NCBI RefSeq assembly: GCF_008086045.1
Contig: NZ_VSEY01000007.1
Coordinates: forward strand, 62,001-126,000
DNA length: 64,000 bases
Origin: Nonomuraea sp. PA05
GTDB taxonomy: Bacteria > Actinomycetota > Actinomycetes > Streptosporangiales > Streptosporangiaceae
Direction of reading: 5' to 3'
A program made the position numbers and the translations under genes. Below the pieces are notes generated by a model. It was given only the letters and a program-made list of their open reading frames with translations. It was not told the origin of the DNA and ran no database searches. How positions within the stretch are numbered: position 1 is the first letter of the stretch; every line of letters starts with the position of its first letter. Positions 61,325 to 64,000 of this stretch are shown one piece after another.

Positions 61325-62386
61325 TCACTGGGTGGCCTTCGAGATCGCGGACGGGGGCTCCGCGCCGGCGTTCCGGCCGTTGCGCCTGCGCAGCAGCGCC
61401 CATGCGCCCAGTGCCAGGCCGCCGAACGGGATCTCGATAGTGTAAGTCCAGAAGCCGAAGAGCAGTGCGGTCGCGGTGGCCGGAGCGACCGGCACGCCGA
61501 AGGCGGAGGTCAGCAGGAGCACCACGCCGCCCTCCATGATCCCCGCCCCGCTGGGCGTGATCAGGGCGCTGGTGAGCACCCGCGACAGGGCGAAGACGGC
61601 GATCGACTGGGCCAGTCCGGGCCACGCGCCGGTGACCTGCATGCAGACCGCCATGATCGCCCACTGGAAGCCGAGGAAGAAGATCATGCCGAGCGACAGC
61701 CCGGGCCAGCGGGTGCGCACCACGTCCGCGGTGTCGGCGCGCAGGCGGTGGAAGGCCTCGGAGGCGTGGAACTTCAGCCGCAGCAGCCGGGTCACCCCGT
61801 CGATGCCCTTGCCGAGCCAGAGGGCCGCGCGCTCCCAGTAGAGCGCGACCGCGACGACCACGCAGAGCACGATGATCGAGATCGCGCCCGTCCAGCCCGC
61901 CTTGGCGACGGTCGGGTTGGGCGCCTGCCCCGCGACCAGCAGCGCGATGATCCCGATGGCGGGCAGGATGAACCTGAACAACGTGTTCCACACGCCGCTG
62001 ACCAGCGTCATGACGACGAAGGCCCGGTTGGTGAAGCCCCAGCCCTTGGTCATCGCCCACGACAGCGCCACGCCGACCGCGCCGCCGAACGGGAGCAGGT
62101 TGCTGACCGCGCTGCCCGCCGCGTTGAGCGTCAGGCCCTGGAGGTTGTTCAGGCCGGGCAAGGAGTTGGTCAGCACGAACGTGTAGGCCAGCAGGCTGAG
62201 CAGCCACAGCGCGGCCATCAGCGCGATCTCGCCCGCGTCGAGCGCGCCGAACACCCGGCCGATCTCGGCCCAGGAGACCGGCTTGCCGGTGAGCGCCTGC
62301 ACGATCTGGGGGAGGTAGAGCACGAGCAGCACGGCCAGGCCGAGCGACAGCACGGACAGGGCGATCTGTAGCCACTTGTTCTTCAT
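61325..62386 (-). CDS. UPF0104/flippase-like integral membrane protein
   Basis: A 353-aa protein with about eight hydrophobic segments. LTLNAAGSAVSNLLPFGGAVG is the conserved block of the UPF0104/lysylphosphatidylglycerol synthase membrane domain, and LITPSGAGIMEGGVVLLL the second one. Such proteins are proposed lipid or lipid-carrier flippases. The ATG at 62386 (MKNKWLQ) fits the first helix; the open frame above belongs to a shadow. It lies 50 bp after the PIG-L gene on the same strand, so the two may form an operon. Confidence 0.86.
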   Translation of the reverse strand: MKNKWLQIALSVLSLGLAVLLVLYLPQIVQALTGKPVSWAEIGRVFGALDAGEIALMAALWLLSLLAYTFVLTNSLPGLNNLQGLTLNAAGSAVSNLLPFGGAVGVALSWAMTKGWGFTNRAFVVMTLVSGVWNTLFRFILPAIGIIALLVAGQAPNPTVAKAGWTGAISIIVLCVVVAVALYWERAALWLGKGIDGVTRLLRLKFHASEAFHRLRADTADVVRTRWPGLSLGMIFFLGFQWAIMAVCMQVTGAWPGLAQSIAVFALSRVLTSALITPSGAGIMEGGVVLLLTSAFGVPVAPATATALLFGFWTYTIEIPFGGLALGAWALLRRRNGRNAGAEPPSAISKATQ

Positions 62387-62436
62387 CGGGAACCAGTCTG
62401 CCGGTTCGCGGCGGGCGGCCTCGTCGTTCTGGAGTA

Positions 62437-63255
62437 CTAGTTGGGCCACCGGTCGAAGGGATGAGCGAGCCGGGCGCCGGGGGGCAGGTCGCGGCGGACG
62501 TACCACTCGGTGCCGAAGACGAAGCGGTAGAGCGGGCGGGGGACCTTGAGCATCACGGCGAGCGTGCGGTCGCTGTCGCCGCCGCTGGCCTGGGAGGCGT
62601 GCGCGGCCATGGAGCCCCGCTTCTGTTTCGTATATTTCCGGACGTTGACGCGGTGGGTGATGGCCTCGCCCGGCGAGTACGCGCTCTCGAACGTCCGCAC
62701 GTCGAACTCCGGCGGGAACTTGTAGAACCGGCCCGCCACCCGCAGCAGCCACAGCAGCGGATCGCGGTTGACCGTCGCCTCCAGGACGATCTCCGTGCCC
62801 GCGATCCCGGCCGCCCGCTTGCCGACCCGGTGCACCTGCACGTGGTCGGGGTGCCCGTAGCCACCCGCCGGGTCGTAGATGGCCAGCAGGTCGGCCTGCT
62901 CCTCCTGGAGGATCGCGGCCAGCGCCTTGGCCGCCTCCTCGGTGTCGGCGTCGATGAAGGCGTTGTCGGGACGCTCCTCGGCGCTGCCGCCCGCGGGGCT
63001 CAGCCCGGAGTCTCCGTAGCCCAGGCACTCGACGCGGGCGCAGCCGAGCAGCGCGGCCGACTCGTACAGCTCCTTGAGCCTGGTCTCGCCCAGCGCCTCG
63101 CCCGGCTCCATCTCGGCCAGCCCGCGCTCGCCCGCCGTGGCCACCACGAGCACCACGCGGTGGCCCTCGGCCGCGAGCATCGCCATGGTGCCGGCCGTCA
63201 GCAGGGCCTCGTCGTCAGGGTGAGCGTGGAAGAACACAGCGGTACGTGGAGGCAC
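62437..63255 (-). CDS. PIG-L/LmbE-family N-acetylglucosaminyl deacetylase-like protein
   Basis: A 272-aa metal-dependent deacetylase. FFHAHPDDEALLTAG carries the HPDDE zinc motif, and YGHPDHVQVHRVG the second HxxH-type site. ATAGERGLAE is typical of the MshB/Mca/BshB superfamily. Length fits the family, but it lacks clear MshB hallmarks, so mycothiol deacetylase cannot be asserted. GTG start at 63255 is 6 bases after a TAATCT box (63267-63262), with no ribosome site. It is divergent from a GT4 gene with only 23 bp between start codons. Confidence 0.9.
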   Translation of the reverse strand: MPPRTAVFFHAHPDDEALLTAGTMAMLAAEGHRVVLVVATAGERGLAEMEPGEALGETRLKELYESAALLGCARVECLGYGDSGLSPAGGSAEERPDNAFIDADTEEAAKALAAILQEEQADLLAIYDPAGGYGHPDHVQVHRVGKRAAGIAGTEIVLEATVNRDPLLWLLRVAGRFYKFPPEFDVRTFESAYSPGEAITHRVNVRKYTKQKRGSMAAHASQASGGDSDRTLAVMLKVPRPLYRFVFGTEWYVRRDLPPGARLAHPFDRWPN

Positions 63256-63261
63256 ACGCCC

Positions 63262-63271
63262 AGATTAGTCT
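63262..63271. promoter_or_regulatory. Overlapping bidirectional -10 boxes for two leaderless genes
   Basis: On the + strand TAGTCT (63266-63271) is 7 bases before the GTG at 63279. On the - strand TAATCT (63267-63262) is 6 bases before the GTG at 63255. The boxes share AGATTAGTCT, a near-symmetric sequence, so one site could open for both directions, with each -35 region inside the other gene's coding sequence. Confidence 0.55.
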
Positions 63272-63278
63272 GGGAGGG

Positions 63279-64000
63279 GTGCGGATCTTTCACGTGAGTG
63301 ACTGTTACCTGCCGCGACTCGGAGGGATCGAGGTTCAGGTCGCCGATCTCGTGCGGACGCAGCGGGAGGCGGGACACGAGGTGTCGGTGGCCACCGCGAC
63401 CAGGGGCGAGCCGCTGCCCGGGGTGCACAGGATCGTCGCGAAGATGCCGTTCGACCTGCCCGTGCACCCGTTCGGGGTGGGGCATCTCACACGCCGCATC
63501 GCCTCGGCGCGTCCCGACGTGGTGCACGTGCACACGGGCGCGGTATCGCCGTTCGCGTGGATGGGGGTGCGGGCCGCGTTCCGCACGGGGGTGCCGTGCG
63601 TGGTGACCGTCCACAGCATGTGGGATCCGGTGACGCGGGGGATCTACCGGCTGCTGCGCCTGGCGTACGGGTGGGAGCGCTGGCGGCTGGTGGCCACCAC
63701 GGTCAGCAACGCCGCGGCGGCTCCGATCAGGGCGGTGGCGGGGCCGCGGGTGCCGGTGCGGGTGGTCTCCAACGGGCTCGACCTGTCGGGCTGGGCGCCG
63801 CCCGCGGACCGCGTTCGCAGCCCGCGCGACGAGGTGCACATCGTGGCGGTGGGCCGGCTGGCGCCGCGCAAGCAGCCCGTGCGGCTGCTGAAGCTGCTTC
63901 AGGCGGCTCGCGCGCGGGTGCCCGCCTCGATCCCCATGCGGGCCACGATCGTCGGCGACGGGCCCGCTCGGGGCCAGATGGCGCGCTTTCTGGCCAGGCA
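63279..64000 (+). CDS. Glycosyltransferase family 4 (GT-B), partial at window end
   Basis: The first 240 codons of a GT4 enzyme; the C-terminal part lies beyond 64000. RIFHVSDCYLPRLGGIEVQV is the N-terminal acceptor-side motif, VVHVHTGAVSPFAWM and TVHSMWDP follow, and VVSNGLDL and VAVGRLAPRKQP start the donor-binding half. Mannosyl- and glucosyl-transferases of lipids and thiols share this layout. GTG at 63279 is directly preceded by GGGAGGG with no spacer, but is 7 bases after TAGTCT, so leaderless initiation is likelier. Together with PIG-L and the flippase it suggests a small glycolipid or thiol-glycoside locus. Confidence 0.88.
   Translation, partial: MRIFHVSDCYLPRLGGIEVQVADLVRTQREAGHEVSVATATRGEPLPGVHRIVAKMPFDLPVHPFGVGHLTRRIASARPDVVHVHTGAVSPFAWMGVRAAFRTGVPCVVTVHSMWDPVTRGIYRLLRLAYGWERWRLVATTVSNAAAAPIRAVAGPRVPVRVVSNGLDLSGWAPPADRVRSPRDEVHIVAVGRLAPRKQPVRLLKLLQAARARVPASIPMRATIVGDGPARGQMARFLAR

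Noticed and set aside
62437..63255. Mycothiol deacetylase MshB
   Set aside because: The HPDDE motif is shared by the whole PIG-L family; no MshB-specific feature could be identified by eye, so only the family is called.

Overview
The window is chromosomal DNA from a high-GC, mycelial-type actinobacterium. Support comes from the strong third-position GC bias, many GTG starts, several start codons sitting 6-7 bases after a TANNNT-like box (leaderless mRNAs), a SARP regulator, Pro/Thr-rich membrane kinases, L-lysine 6-transaminase, and DUF2510, DUF4235 and DUF418 proteins. A Streptosporangiaceae (Nonomuraea-like) origin is my best guess; no 16S or marker set is present to prove it. No phage, IS, integrase, CRISPR or biosynthetic core gene was seen.

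Layout. 1-8.1 kb: a NarL-type two-component pair, a lipoprotein serine hydrolase, an F420/FMN-type PPOX protein, an HdeD-like membrane protein, lysine 6-transaminase (lat), a type II NADH dehydrogenase-like flavoprotein, a single-domain LuxR protein and tRNA-His with a perfect terminator. 8.1-15.8 kb (minus strand): a membrane Ser/Thr kinase locus (two kinases, a pseudokinase-like protein sharing an extracellular domain with one of them, a DUF2510 protein) ending in orn. 15.9-23.6 kb: a PPOX/MocR divergent pair around a clear dyad operator, a FemAB-like/DegT-like pair, a phosphotransferase-SDR operon and a membrane-anchored glycoside hydrolase.

23.6-29.9 kb (minus): the most interesting locus, a Trypco1 protein translationally coupled to a 1293-aa trypsin-STAND NTPase-WD40 protein. 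This is the architecture of predicted NTP-dependent conflict (immunity or cell-suicide) systems. An alpha/beta hydrolase and an acyltransferase lie just upstream. 30.0-40.6 kb (minus): a GNAT, a DUF418 protein and a seven-gene surface-polysaccharide cluster (small membrane protein, FemAB-like, two GT2s, NodB deacetylase, Wzx-like flippase, 1068-aa polytopic protein), mostly coupled by 4-8 bp overlaps.

40.9-50 kb: an ECF sigma factor fused to a zinc anti-sigma-like domain, a membrane segment and an extracellular domain; a binding-protein/VWA fusion; a CDF-like transporter; DUF4184; a TrmH methyltransferase; a second, membrane-anchored STAND-TPR ATPase; DUF4235 and a CutA-like protein. 50.1-57.9 kb: a LacI-type regulator facing a promoter with two identical palindromic operators and a 59-aa ORF, a secreted protein, tandem-repeat DNA, a D,D-carboxypeptidase, YegP-like, a VOC-UvrA-like resistance-type operon, a DedA/VTT protein preceded by an iron-box-like site and a secreted protein. 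57.8-64 kb: a giant SARP-ATPase regulator, a UPF0104-type flippase, a PIG-L deacetylase and a GT4 glycosyltransferase truncated by the window end; the last two are transcribed divergently from a 23-bp gap.

Intergenic stretches over 300 bp are 7090-7595 (8-bp repeats, no gene seen) and 52070-52471 (13-bp and 35-bp tandem repeats, no gene seen). Long antisense reading frames are frequent and were treated as shadows of the GC-rich genes opposite.
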